Counted from the stretch's first letter, positions 41,964-51,685 are shown. The stretch is DNA of 52,403 nucleotides from Gammaproteobacteria bacterium (GCA_022340305.1 JAJDOF010000022.1:1-52403); one strand, 5' to 3'. Made by a program: numbers and translations. The notes: generated from the letters alone by a model not told the origin.

Positions 41964-44954
41964 TCAATCCGATTTTGCGCCAAGCTTTACCTGCATTTCG
42001 ATTGAACCCCCGTCATCCCGCGTGATCGCCTTGTTCTCGGTTATTAATACCCGATCCTGCAAACTATCGGTGATCGCAAGCAATGCCATTTTCAATGCCT
42101 CGGCGCGTGCCGTTGCCAGGCTCGCCAGGTCGTTTTCGTCAATGACCCGTGAATCGATAAGCTGTCTACGCAGCTCGCCTGCATAGGCCAGGCTATCGAA
42201 ACTGGGAGCGGGTTGGTCCTGGCCCTCGATCTGCACCAGGGTGGTAAATTGCATCTGCAATTCCTCGAGGGTCTGAAACGCCGCCCCCGTATTCGGTTGC
42301 TCGCTGTACAATTGTTCGAGCGCCATTCTGCGCAGATCTGCATACTGAATTGACGGGTCGCTGGTGGCGGTAAGTTCGGTGATGCGCAGTTCCAGGATCT
42401 TGTCCAGTTCGGCGGTACGCAAAGCGAGCCCATCCGCGACAGCGTCCGCAACACCGGCGATGGTCAGTTGCAGTTCGGGCCGGAGTACCAGGGCTTCAGC
42501 CAGTTTTCCGGTTTTTTCCATTTCGGGCGGAGTTAAATCGGCGCGGCCGTCGAGGAACTTGACGTGCTCGAGTTCGCTCGCTTCCATTCCCAACAAGCTC
42601 CCGAGAGCGGTAAAGGGTGAGAGAACGATCTTGACCAGCAGATCACCAAGCGCCTTGAGGACCACACCGCCATAGTTGAAATCAGGTTCGTTGACGTTGC
42701 CGCGTACCGGCAGGTCAATATCGATCTTGCCGTTGACGTCTTTGAGCAGGGCAACAGCAAGGCCCAGGGGCAAATCCATCGCATCCGGGTGAGGCACTTT
42801 CTTACCGAGTTCGAAGTCGCTCAGGATGATGCTGTTTTCACCGGCCAATTGTCCATCGTGAACCTGGTATCCGAGTTTCAGATCGAGTTTGCCGCTGGCG
42901 ACCTCACGTCCGGCAAAGGGAATGCTGTAGGGGGTGAACTTCGGAACACTGATGTTCTCAAACGCCACCAGCAGGTCCGTGTTCGCGGCTGGGTCTAACG
43001 GTGTGACCGTTCCGCTAATGCGTGCAAAGCCGTATTCGTCGACTTTGCCTTCCAATGCGACGGTGGAAGGTTCGCTGCTCTCGGTCGATATAGTGGTCAT
43101 TTTACCGTTAAGCGCATCAATTTTTACCGCAAACGGCAGGGGTAGGGACAAGTCCTGAAAATCGGCTGATGCGTTCGCCAGGACAATGTCCCCAATTCTG
43201 ATTTTAAGCTCAGAATTCCCTTCCCCGGTTTCGACTTTGGCCGTTACTTCGCTCGGTTCCGATACTGTTGCGCCCGTATCGACTTTTTGCACCTGGCCGA
43301 TATTCAGACTGCTGTCCTGGTTAATCAGGATGTCACCATAGAGCTGGTCAAAATGAATCCTGGAAATATCTAGCTGACGCTTAGCAAGGCTTAATGCGAT
43401 CTTGTCGGCGCGGAAGCTTTTCCAGCTCGCGAGGCGTTCCTGGTTGATCGATTCCGCGATAGCCAGGTCGACGATCTCGAGGTCACCGTTGAATAGCAGA
43501 GGCTCCAGGGCTGAGCCGCTGATGTGCCCGCCCAGGTTTATCGCTCCCGAATCCATGCTCAGATTGGCGTGCTGTTTGATGTAGGGATGGGCGCCTGCAA
43601 GTTGAACGGCATCGATTGCCACGTCGAAATCAAACAGTGGTTCAGGCAATACCGACACCTCACCCTGGAGTGACAGCCTGCCACCACTGAGCGCCTGCAG
43701 GTTGAGGCGGGTAGGGAAACGTTTGCCGGGCAGATTACTGATATCGCTGATATCCAGGTTGAAGTCGGTAACCCCAAGCTTCGCCTCGGGGGCAACCGTC
43801 TTATCGATGAGGTTCACAGCCAGGTTGTTGATGGCCAGGTTTCCGACTGACAGCTGCCATTGACCTTCCGAGGAGTTCTGATCATTGTCGTTGGCCACGG
43901 TTTCGTCAGCGACGTTGGTTACGTTTTGTTCGGCAGAATTTGTCGGTCTGGGTTCAACATTGAACACGCCATCTTCAGCACGAGACAAATCGATTTGCGG
44001 GTTATCGACCGATATTGATCCGAGGGTTACGGTTTGTTCTGGCCAGTGAAACTGCCCATCGGCCAGGTGAATCCTGGGCAGCTTGAGAATTTGCTGGTCC
44101 GGGCCTGCAAAATCAAATCCCGTACCGTCGGCGAAACTGTTGATGACAACATCTGTGAGGGTCAGATTAAAGTTGATGATACTGGCTTTGATCTGGCCAC
44201 TATTTGTTTGATCGACCTCATAATCCAGTTCGAAATCCGCCGAGCCATTGACAATCTCGAGGCCGGTTTGATGGCGAATATAAGCCGAGGCTAGTGGAAA
44301 GCGGGATTCTGCAATCGACGCACGGCCGGAAGATCGCAACGGATTCAATTGCAGGTCTCCGTTCCAGCTCAAGGTACCGGAGTTTTCGGTGACGATGACG
44401 ACGGATTGCTGCCCCACGCGATCGGGCAGGGTGTTCAGTTCCTTGATGCCTATATTGATGGGGCCAAAGCGAGCCTGCAGCGGCTCCACCGGGAATTGAT
44501 CGGTCCAGTTGATAACCCAGTCTTCGATCGTGAAATTGAAAACGAGTGCGGGTAACAATCCGCTATCTTCGTCACCGTTAGCAGCCTTGTCATCGGCTTT
44601 GTTATCCGCAGATTGCGTCAGGTAAGCGAAATCCATGTTTCCGGATTTATCGCGTGTTACAAACAGTTCGGGTGAGGACAGTCGGATCTCATCAAAAGTC
44701 AGGGCGAAGCGGAATAACGAACTAAGCTGAAAATTCGTGAAAATTTCCTGAATTCGGGCAGTCGGCTCACCCTCAGGGTTGTCGAGTTCAAGCCCATTGA
44801 TTCGCAGGCTCAGCACAAATGGATTGATTTCGATCTTTTCAACGCGCAACTCGGCATCGAATTCCTGTTGCATCGTTGCGACCAGGTTTCTTTCCAGCAG
44901 GTACGGGGCGAGAAAGAACCCCAGCAGGCCATAGACAATGATTGCACATACCAC
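41964..44954 (-). CDS. DUF748 (AsmA-like) large envelope protein
   Basis: A 996-residue protein as read from the GTG at 44954. It begins with one membrane anchor (AIIVYGLLGFFLAPYLL) followed by LVATMQQEFDAELRVEKIEINPF, the usual DUF748 start; the rest is long, beta-rich and repetitive with AsmA-like character (LRINGLEL, DLSRAEDGVFNVEP, DLPVRGNVNEPDFNYGG near residue 740). It ends in a helical OmpA-like region with RPELQLTIAGVAD. It is anchored in the inner membrane with a periplasmic body, and AsmA-like proteins are thought to move lipids between membranes. The true start is probably farther upstream: GGAAGG precedes an ATC (45000-45002) in frame, with no ATG, GTG or TTG in between. Confidence 0.88.
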   Translation of the reverse strand: MVCAIIVYGLLGFFLAPYLLERNLVATMQQEFDAELRVEKIEINPFVLSLRINGLELDNPEGEPTARIQEIFTNFQLSSLFRFALTFDEIRLSSPELFVTRDKSGNMDFAYLTQSADNKADDKAANGDEDSGLLPALVFNFTIEDWVINWTDQFPVEPLQARFGPINIGIKELNTLPDRVGQQSVVIVTENSGTLSWNGDLQLNPLRSSGRASIAESRFPLASAYIRHQTGLEIVNGSADFELDYEVDQTNSGQIKASIINFNLTLTDVVINSFADGTGFDFAGPDQQILKLPRIHLADGQFHWPEQTVTLGSISVDNPQIDLSRAEDGVFNVEPRPTNSAEQNVTNVADETVANDNDQNSSEGQWQLSVGNLAINNLAVNLIDKTVAPEAKLGVTDFNLDISDISNLPGKRFPTRLNLQALSGGRLSLQGEVSVLPEPLFDFDVAIDAVQLAGAHPYIKQHANLSMDSGAINLGGHISGSALEPLLFNGDLEIVDLAIAESINQERLASWKSFRADKIALSLAKRQLDISRIHFDQLYGDILINQDSSLNIGQVQKVDTGATVSEPSEVTAKVETGEGNSELKIRIGDIVLANASADFQDLSLPLPFAVKIDALNGKMTTISTESSEPSTVALEGKVDEYGFARISGTVTPLDPAANTDLLVAFENISVPKFTPYSIPFAGREVASGKLDLKLGYQVHDGQLAGENSIILSDFELGKKVPHPDAMDLPLGLAVALLKDVNGKIDIDLPVRGNVNEPDFNYGGVVLKALGDLLVKIVLSPFTALGSLLGMEASELEHVKFLDGRADLTPPEMEKTGKLAEALVLRPELQLTIAGVADAVADGLALRTAELDKILELRITELTATSDPSIQYADLRRMALEQLYSEQPNTGAAFQTLEELQMQFTTLVQIEGQDQPAPSFDSLAYAGELRRQLIDSRVIDENDLASLATARAEALKMALLAITDSLQDRVLITENKAITRDDGGSIEMQVKLGAKSD

Positions 44955-45428
44955 CGACGTATAGCGGGGGTGCTGTTTTGCATAGCCAATTAGTGTTTTG
45001 ATGGTATTGCTTCCTTCCCAGACCCGCGAAAATGTGTCCCCGGATTTTTATCGATAACCTAAATACGCGCAGCCGACCATGGTTGCATGAACGGTTACAA
45101 GCGACAGACTTTACTATCGCCGGTCTTTGATCTCAAGAGATTAGGGGCTGAATTTTGCGTCCCGGGTCGTCCGGCTGCGACTCGACCGATGATCTGGTTC
45201 GACAGCGTGAATGCGTTGGCGAATAATCATTCCAAAAATCAGGGCCCCGCCCTTTGCTCCCTCTGCTATTTTTCCTGCAAGAGCACAAGCCAGGGCCTGG
45301 TCCAGCACTCCCTTTATCCATGCCCGGGCCTTTGCGTTATGCAGGAGTGGCATGGGACAATAGCCACCGCGAAAACCGATTATGTATTCGACTCGAATCG
45401 AGAGCGGAGCAGGGTTAACCAGGTTGTC

Positions 45429-45848
45429 ATGATATCGATGCAGTATTTTCAACTGAAAGAGGACAGTGAACTGCCGAGCATCGGGCACTTCGCGCCGTTC
45501 AAGGTAGTCCTTGCAATCGAGGACGACGTCAGCCGCGCCCGTCAACTTGAGGTTGCAAACTGGATGATTGCAGAGGGTGGTCGCTACGTAATGATATGTG
45601 GCGAAAATTGCGCGGGCTGGCAGCAGGCGATCCGCCAGGCCAACCTGGAGCTGTACGATATCGAGGATATGAATCCGGCGGATTTCGTTATGATTACCAG
45701 CCATGCGCACGAGCGATTGCGCAGCGTGTTCTGGCACGCCAGGAAACATGCCAATCACCCGAATGTCAGGTTTGACCAGGTGATTACCATTCATCTCGGC
45801 CAGCGGAATCGCTCGGTGGAGTATCTGGCGATGTTTGACAAGGCTTAG
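45429..45848 (+). CDS. Small hypothetical protein (DUF7684-like)
   Basis: A 139-residue cytoplasmic protein of unknown function beginning MISMQYFQLKEDSELP; a Met three codons in is an alternative start, and the frame is open up to 45087 without support. Notable stretches are ANWMIAEGGRYVMICGENCAGWQ, DIEDMNPADFVMITSHAHERL and VFWHARKHANHPNV. This Gly-Glu-Cys-Trp pattern with a later Phe-Trp and His cluster recalls small DUF7684-type proteins, a memory-based and unchecked link. No catalytic motif is evident. The two-Met start has only a weak AGG upstream. Neighbours give no clue. Confidence 0.65.
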   Translation: MISMQYFQLKEDSELPSIGHFAPFKVVLAIEDDVSRARQLEVANWMIAEGGRYVMICGENCAGWQQAIRQANLELYDIEDMNPADFVMITSHAHERLRSVFWHARKHANHPNVRFDQVITIHLGQRNRSVEYLAMFDKA

Positions 45849-45930
45849 AGTCCAGGCGCAGGGGACGGGGCGATAATTTTAAAATGAATCATGGAGAACG
45901 CAAAATCATGACAGGACCGGGTTAAAGGCT

Positions 45931-46149
45931 ATGCGTTGGCGAGAAGGTCAGGAAGTCGACCCGAACAACCCTTATACCGAAAACACCCACATGATGCTGG
46001 ATATGGCGTACTGGATGTCCATCCCGATCGGCCTGATATTGTTGTGGATGGGGATCAGGGGGCGTGTGATGTGGCTCAAGGTGTGGAGCGTTGGCCTGAT
46101 CATCCTCGGCATTGGCATTCTGATTCACAACCATTTCGGCATAAGCTGA
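45931..46149 (+). CDS. Small two-helix membrane protein
   Basis: A 72-residue protein with a polar N-terminus (MRWREGQEVDPNNPYTENTH) and two membrane helices, about 26-42 (YWMSIPIGLILLWMG) and 47-66 (VMWLKVWSVGLIILGIGILI), joined by a basic turn. The ends would both face the same side. AAAGG is close to the ATG. It lies 32 bp before the convergent MscS gene. Unknown function; the composition argues against a chance ORF. Confidence 0.6.
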   Translation: MRWREGQEVDPNNPYTENTHMMLDMAYWMSIPIGLILLWMGIRGRVMWLKVWSVGLIILGIGILIHNHFGIS

Positions 46150-46181
46150 TATTCAGTCGCGACAGATACCGGGAAAACTGA

Positions 46182-47027
46182 TCATGGGGCAACTTTCGGG
46201 TCGCCAAAATAGACCTTGGTATGGGGCCAGGGAATCTCGATATCTTCCTGGTCAAACCTGTTCTTGATGCGTTTGCGCAGTTCTCCCGTCAGCGCCCACT
46301 GCTCTCCGGGTTTGGTATCACCGCGAATGCAAATGTCTACGCCATGATCACCGAGATCGCTAACGCGCATGGCAGAGGGCGTAGTGGTTAACAGAATGCC
46401 AAACTCAGGATCGTCCTGCAGGCCCTGGCATACCTCATCAATCACTTTATAGACTTTGCCGATATCCTCCTTATACGCCACTGTCACGAAAAGGTTGATT
46501 CGAGCCCAGTCCCGTGTCTGGTTACTGGCGTGTGGGATCTGACTATTGGGAATGATGTGCATGGTGCCATTAATTTCCCGCAAAACTGTACGCCGCGGCG
46601 TGATCTGCTCGACGGTACCCTCCATGCCTGCAATCACCACCCAGTCACCGGGCCGGTACCAGTCTTCAATAAAGATGAAGAAACCCTGCAAATAATCTCG
46701 AATAATATTTTGCACGGCAAAGCCGAGCCCCAGGCTGACGACACCAAGTGTCGCGAGCAGGGGAGTGGTATCTACCTGTAAAACGCCGAGCACCATTAAA
46801 ATGCCAACAAGCGAGATAACAATGGTGGCTATTTTGGAAATGACGGAGGTAATCATCCCGGAGCGTACATCAGTTTCATCGTGGGGTTCGGGCATGGCGT
46901 GAAGCGTTTTCGCGATCAGCTTCCTCTGAACGATAATTAGCCCGAGTGCCAGAATAAAAATGAGCGCAATCCTGCCCGCGATGAGCATCAGCGGAACCAG
47001 GTCGGGAACGAAATCAAGCGAAGACAT
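46182..47027 (-). CDS. MscS-family mechanosensitive channel
   Basis: A 281-residue small-conductance mechanosensitive channel. Three membrane helices come first (about 10-32, 58-80, 85-110); the pore helix follows as LGVVSLGLGFAVQNIIRDYLQGFFIFIED, with the Gly/Ala-rich packing pattern. The cytoplasmic beta domain has RPGDWVVIAGMEGTVEQI and the MscS hallmark VLREINGTMHIIPNSQI. The C-terminal domain ends KRIKNRFDQEDIEIPWPHTKVY, also typical. It opens under hypo-osmotic stress to release solutes. Monocistronic, convergent with the two-helix protein gene. Confidence 0.95.
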   Translation of the reverse strand: MSSLDFVPDLVPLMLIAGRIALIFILALGLIIVQRKLIAKTLHAMPEPHDETDVRSGMITSVISKIATIVISLVGILMVLGVLQVDTTPLLATLGVVSLGLGFAVQNIIRDYLQGFFIFIEDWYRPGDWVVIAGMEGTVEQITPRRTVLREINGTMHIIPNSQIPHASNQTRDWARINLFVTVAYKEDIGKVYKVIDEVCQGLQDDPEFGILLTTTPSAMRVSDLGDHGVDICIRGDTKPGEQWALTGELRKRIKNRFDQEDIEIPWPHTKVYFGDPKVAP

Positions 47028-47651
47028 GGATCGCCGCCGGGCAGGGGGTCCAGTAAAGGACTGATAAGCCGAATTGTGAATGAGTCAAAGGTGTTTTCTT
47101 CCTGTCGGGTGCGGCACTCTGGGCTGGCATCGAAGTGGTGGATGCCGGGTAGTTGAATCAGTAAGCGCCTGGCAATGGAGGGCTCAGAACGAGACGCGGC
47201 TTTTCAGGTAGCCGCAGACGTGAGCCAGCCTGCTCACAGATTGCTGTCGATCATACGCTCGGGCTTCGGGATAAGCCAAGTATATCTCCGCCTCGATGCT
47301 TCCGCGGATAAATTGAATTGGGTCGGGTTGGTCGGGGGGTCTGCTGCCGGAGGGTACGGAATCACGAGCACGGGTAAATACATTCTTCGGCAGAGCGGTA
47401 GCCAGCGGCTCGATTAGCTTTGCAGTTTAGAGTGTGTCTCAATATCCGACCCTCATAAACGGTACCTGTATTCGAGCGGCACTGATTCACGCTATCGCTG
47501 CAGCTCGAGCGCAGGGCAGATTCTGATCCGCACAACGTTGAGCGGCCTGGTCCAGGTAACGATCTGCGTCGGGTCGCGTCGGAGCGGGTGCAGCTGAGGG
47601 TGTTTATCCCGACCGCTACGATAACTGACGAGCGATCCGTAGCGCGATTTG
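47028..47651. other. 624-bp stretch without a convincing gene
   Basis: A plus-strand frame (47175-47417) and a minus-strand frame (47362-47796, overlapping the next gene) have poor composition and no ribosome binding site. I see no RNA gene, repeat or clear terminator. Confidence 0.5.
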
Positions 47652-48038
47652 TTATATCGGTGAATCTTTGTCGGCTTGGGGATTTAATACAAAGGCATTT
47701 TGACCCATCTGGTGGTAGGTTGCACCAAACCCCTTGAGAATCTCTTTCGAAGCATCGTCTGGGTTCCCCCAGCACTGACAGGTAATCTTGTCGCAAGCGT
47801 CTATGACTGCCCCCAGCGGCTGCTTACCTTTCTCGTTATCGAGATGCGCGACGAAGGCTTTATCGTTGGCGTAAATCTCAACCCATTGGCTCATCGAGTC
47901 GGACGGATAGTCAACGTGATAACAGATTACACCGGGATGATCATCTAGCATCACCTGGCAAAGCTTTTCCTGGTTGGCTTTAAAATCAGCTTCTCTACCG
48001 CTTTTTATATCCCATTGGATTTTCAACATAAATGGCAT
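47652..48038 (-). CDS. Antibiotic biosynthesis monooxygenase (ABM)-fold protein
   Basis: A 128-residue protein with the ferredoxin-like ABM fold: beta strand MLKIQWDIKSGREADFKANQEKL, the mid segment HPGVICYHVDYPSD, and QWVEIYANDKAFVAHLDNEKGK, in which the last part is the usual helix after the third strand. The C-terminal extension (about 85-128) has three Cys residues in DACDKITCQC. Such proteins oxidise quinol-like substrates or act as small oxygenases without a cofactor. The start at 48038 has AAGGAGA 6 nt upstream; the frame extends to 48074 without support. Role in this locus unknown. Confidence 0.8.
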   Translation of the reverse strand: MPFMLKIQWDIKSGREADFKANQEKLCQVMLDDHPGVICYHVDYPSDSMSQWVEIYANDKAFVAHLDNEKGKQPLGAVIDACDKITCQCWGNPDDASKEILKGFGATYHQMGQNAFVLNPQADKDSPI

Positions 48039-48326
48039 GGTATTTCTCCTTTGCAGAGCCTGAATCTGGAACATCGAAGGGTAACAGGAAATTTACTTTA
48101 TCAATCACTTATGTGTTTATTCCCTATATGAATCGGGCGGTACATTTCTAGCTGATCTGTGCCTGAATATCAGGCCCGGCAGAAATCCCGTTGCCGGTAG
48201 AGCCGGTATACGAACTGTGAACAATGGCAGGCCTGACATTCCCGGATTGACACTGAAATGCGGAGCCTGACGGTGTATCCCCTGTGCGGTCGATATTCGA
48301 ATGTTTTGCGATACCGGGCCGGGGTG

Positions 48327-50747
48327 TCACAGCGTAGTCATCTGTAGATGGTGGTATGGCGGTCTATCCCGGTAACGACGAATCGCCAGGCGCAGGATTT
48401 CCTCCAGAAAATCACCGTAGTCCAGTCCATCCAGTGCAGCTACTGTGGGGACGCAATCCGTCGGTCCGATCGACGGATTCGGATTCACTTCCAGCACAAA
48501 GGGATTGCCTTTCGCATCAATCCGAACCTCGGCACGACCGTAATCGCTGCAGCCAACAACGTTATAGGCATCCAGCGCGATCTCCGATATCAATGAAGTC
48601 AATTTTGCCGGGACTCCTTTGGGGGGGCGCTGAACTTCGATTCCTTTCTTATGAATTGTGCTGCCCAGGAATTTTGCCTCGTAGGGGTACATATGCCAAT
48701 AGCCATCCGGCAAGTCTTTGAATATCGATCGTGACAAGGGCAGGATTCTCTGGGAGTCATCCCAGTTCCCCATTATCGAAACATCGTACTCATCTTCGGA
48801 GATGAATTCTTCAATCAACACGGGACGCTTGAGTTCTGTTAAAACGTAATCAATGCGATCCTTCAACTCGCCGTGGTTCTCCACGACCGAATCATTGGTG
48901 ATGCCGATTGAACTATCGGAATTTGCCGGTTTTACAATGGCTGGAAGTGGAAAATCACGATCGTAGTCGTCGCTCACGCTATACATATAGTCCCATCGTG
49001 GCGTCGGAATATGATGAAAGCTGAGCAATTTCTTCACCCGGATTTTATCCAGGCACAGGCCGAGGGTGAACGGGTTGGATCCGGTATAGGGAACTCTCAG
49101 GATGTCATAAAGCGAGGCCGCATGGGGCTCCAGCAGGCTGGACTGGTTAATGCGCTCGCACAGGTTAAAGACGATATCGATCCTGGCATCCGTTATTTTT
49201 TTTACCGCTTCGAACGGGTGATTGAAATCCAGGAATGTAGTTTTGTAACCCCGTTGCTCAAGCGTCGCGGCGATCGTCTGCGCATCCGAGGTCAGCTCTG
49301 CTTCGATCGGGTCGTCACTATCCGCGAATCCGTTACTGGCGATGCCCACATGAAGCCTGTTCTGGTTTTCATATTCGATGGATCGAATCATCTCGATTCG
49401 AGCAGCGCCGATAACCGCATCTTTCGCCATCCGCGCCGAGGACAACGAGTTCTTTCTTTTGGTCTTGCCGAGTGAAGATCCACGAGTGAACTTGGCGATT
49501 TCAATCGTTACGCTGCCCATCGCGCGCTCAACTCGCTCTTCCGCCTCGCCCATGGTATCTGCCATCGCATACACCCATCCCAGGTACTCATAGCCCAGCG
49601 GTGGCGCCAGAACGGGGTCGCCAATATCCTTGAACAACTCGATCTCACCATGGGGCACCGATTTCGGCACGGATAACGAGGTCAGCAAGCCGGAATGTGC
49701 GGGCAGGAAATACTTGCCCGATAAATATTTTTTCGGCCTTTCCGGTTTCTGGATGGGTCGAATGTACTGGCCTGTTGCAATGAGGGCAGCGCTTTCAACC
49801 AGGTCAACGCCCCATGCCTCCTTGACGAAATAGTAGACCTCGTCCCCCCCCATGCGCAGATTGATCTCGATTGGCATGGCGCCACGCGCCCCGTACTTGG
49901 CCTCAAAATGAATGCAGCCGTGGCCAACCCCGAGACGCTCCAGAATCTCCTCGGCCAGATCGACCAGTTCTGCCTGTTGGGAGGGCGATAAACGGGTTGG
50001 AATACATTGCCCCGTTTCAACGAAGAATGGCTCTCGCGTCGCATCGTTGTCACTCATCGACCAGAATTTGATCTTGCCGTTTTGCAACAGGATATCGATA
50101 TCGACCTCGTTGCCGTCGATATATTCTTCCGCCATGATGGTCGTACCGGCGGCCAGTGCGGACTCCACTTCGGAAGTCATGTTTTCACGAATGTACTCAA
50201 CCGTCTCGCGGAGTTGCTGATCGTCTTCCACTCTCACGACGAAGGCGCTACTGGCGCCGTAAACAGGTTTGACGACAAGGGGATAGCGCAATTGTGACAC
50301 GTAATGTTGCGCAGGCTTATCCGTATCGATAAGGGCATAGCCGGGAGCTGGCAGGTTGTTGTCTTTACAGAATGAGCGGAACAGGAATTTATCCCGGGCA
50401 AGCCGGGCGATATCGTAGGGTATACCCTTCAAGCCGAGGAAATCACTGATTCTGGAAGTCAGCAGAACATCGTCTTCCCAGAAGGTCATGACCCCGTCAG
50501 GATCGAGATCCGGGTTTACCAGGATAAAGTCGGCTATCGCCTGTAATGCTGCCGCGTGGTCGTTGGTATCGGCGAAAATCCAGTGTGAGGCATAGGCCCT
50601 GGCCCAGTTTTCGGCTACATTGAGAATAATCAGCGTGCAGCCAAGTTCCTTCAGTCGTTTCAGGGTAAAGCGCTTTTTTCGATTTCCCGTGTTAACGATT
50701 AGCAGCTTTTTGCCCTTGAGGTCATTGCCCCTGGTTTTGTTGGTCAT
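48327..50747 (-). CDS. Double ATP-grasp ligase (amino-acid-ligase-like plus Ddl-like)
   Basis: An 806-residue fusion of two ATP-grasp enzymes. Module 1 (about 1-430) resembles the carbamoyl-phosphate-synthase/carnosine-synthase group: KKLLIVNTGNRKKRF near the start, PLVVKPVYGASSAF, EEYIDGNEVDIDILL, and the metal-binding CIHFEAKYG (Glu282) and PIEINLRMGGDEVYYF (Glu294, Asn296). Module 2 (about 465-800) resembles D-Ala-D-Ala ligase: IVFNLCE, VPYTGSNPFTLGLCLDK, AIVKPANSDSSIGITN, and the metal site FVLEVNPNPSIGPTD. Both modules keep their ATP and metal residues. Each should join a carboxylate to an amine using ATP. The start at 50747 overlaps the acetyltransferase stop (ATGA) and has AGGA 6 nt upstream; a start at 50771 is less likely. 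The product is unknown; a small peptide or amide is inferred. Confidence 0.85.
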   Translation of the reverse strand: MTNKTRGNDLKGKKLLIVNTGNRKKRFTLKRLKELGCTLIILNVAENWARAYASHWIFADTNDHAAALQAIADFILVNPDLDPDGVMTFWEDDVLLTSRISDFLGLKGIPYDIARLARDKFLFRSFCKDNNLPAPGYALIDTDKPAQHYVSQLRYPLVVKPVYGASSAFVVRVEDDQQLRETVEYIRENMTSEVESALAAGTTIMAEEYIDGNEVDIDILLQNGKIKFWSMSDNDATREPFFVETGQCIPTRLSPSQQAELVDLAEEILERLGVGHGCIHFEAKYGARGAMPIEINLRMGGDEVYYFVKEAWGVDLVESAALIATGQYIRPIQKPERPKKYLSGKYFLPAHSGLLTSLSVPKSVPHGEIELFKDIGDPVLAPPLGYEYLGWVYAMADTMGEAEERVERAMGSVTIEIAKFTRGSSLGKTKRKNSLSSARMAKDAVIGAARIEMIRSIEYENQNRLHVGIASNGFADSDDPIEAELTSDAQTIAATLEQRGYKTTFLDFNHPFEAVKKITDARIDIVFNLCERINQSSLLEPHAASLYDILRVPYTGSNPFTLGLCLDKIRVKKLLSFHHIPTPRWDYMYSVSDDYDRDFPLPAIVKPANSDSSIGITNDSVVENHGELKDRIDYVLTELKRPVLIEEFISEDEYDVSIMGNWDDSQRILPLSRSIFKDLPDGYWHMYPYEAKFLGSTIHKKGIEVQRPPKGVPAKLTSLISEIALDAYNVVGCSDYGRAEVRIDAKGNPFVLEVNPNPSIGPTDCVPTVAALDGLDYGDFLEEILRLAIRRYRDRPPYHHLQMTTL

Positions 50748-51223
50748 TTTGATCCTGAAGTTGCTAAACAAAATTCGGGGCGTACCGGCTTGCGAAAAAA
50801 CACCGTGCGTTCGGATTCCGCAAAACCCAGAGCCTTATGCGCCGCGATACTGTCAGCGTCATATTCGAATACATCCGAGGCAAATTCCCGGCAACCGTGC
50901 TTCGCTCCCCAGCGTTCAACTTCCAGGCACAGGGAACTGGCATATCCTCGCTGACGAAATTCCGGCCGCACATAAATTCCTTCCAGAAAGGTTACCCGGC
51001 CCGGACGACAGCCGTTGACGGGCTCGGTGCGCACAGACGCTTCGGCAAATCCTACCGCGCGGGAACGCTTGTCCAGGGCAATGAACCCCTGGAACATGAA
51101 CAGGGCAGCAGAAAAGTCGCGCAGGAACTCGGCATGTTCCTTTTTGCCAAGTTCGGGGATGAATTCCCGACGCAGCGCTATCCAGTCATTGTCCCTGATG
51201 TCAGTTGCTACTCGTACCGGCAT
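50744..51223 (-). CDS. GNAT acetyltransferase, AAC(6')-I-like
   Basis: A 159-residue GNAT N-acetyltransferase. Its layout matches aminoglycoside 6'-N-acetyltransferases: DNDWIALRREFIPELGKKEH near the start, FIALDKRSRAVGFAEASVR, VTFLEGIYVRPEFRQRG, where RPEFRQRGYA is the acetyl-CoA pyrophosphate loop, then GCREFASDVFEYDADSIAAH and the terminal ALGFAESERTVFFRKPV. Many such genes act on metabolites, not drugs. Its stop codon overlaps the ATP-grasp gene start (ATGA), so the two are translationally coupled. That makes acetylation of the ligase product or substrate the most economical guess. It starts the unit, preceded by about 1 kb of gene-poor DNA. Confidence 0.88.
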   Translation of the reverse strand: MPVRVATDIRDNDWIALRREFIPELGKKEHAEFLRDFSAALFMFQGFIALDKRSRAVGFAEASVRTEPVNGCRPGRVTFLEGIYVRPEFRQRGYASSLCLEVERWGAKHGCREFASDVFEYDADSIAAHKALGFAESERTVFFRKPVRPEFCLATSGSK

Positions 51224-51640
51224 TGATGCAGCCCCGATTGCGTGATGATCTTGAGAAGATAAAGATGCGGGAAGAATAAGCTTCCCTCGGGTGATATCAA
51301 GCGCTAATTACCCGGACACAATGTCCCGGTCCAGCCGGGCATCGATGCTGGCTCAGCACGATAGCAGCCAGCCTGGTTTTCCTGTGCGCCAGGCCCGATA
51401 ACCGGTGCGCTATTCGAATCCGAACTATCGTTGTGCCGACGAAGCAGAGAAAGACCGCCCCGAGTTGTAACCTGTAAATTCGTCGCATCTCGGCCTGGAT
51501 AGGCCAGTTTAAGGTATCCGTTCTCTACAGGCTATGGCCAGCCCCTGGCATGCGTTCGATTTCGAATTGGCGTGAAGATGATATATGGCGATAACTTGAC
51601 CCTGGACCGGTTGGCGCGAAGCGATGGGCTATCAATGAGA

Positions 51641-51685
51641 AGAGAGCGATTCCAGCATGAGCTTGCAGCTGCCCTGTCGCTCTCT
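51641..51685 (-). repeat. Perfect 9-bp inverted repeat with 27-nt loop
   Basis: AGAGAGCGA at 51641-51649 pairs with TCGCTCTCT at 51677-51685. It begins about 33 nt beyond the stop codon of the small membrane ORF on the minus strand, so it would lie in its 3' untranslated region. There is no U-run, so it is not a standard intrinsic terminator. Confidence 0.45.

Noticed and set aside
45141-45794. 217-codon minus-strand frame
   Set aside because: Overlaps the better-composed plus-strand protein at 45429-45848, and has no family or ribosome binding site.
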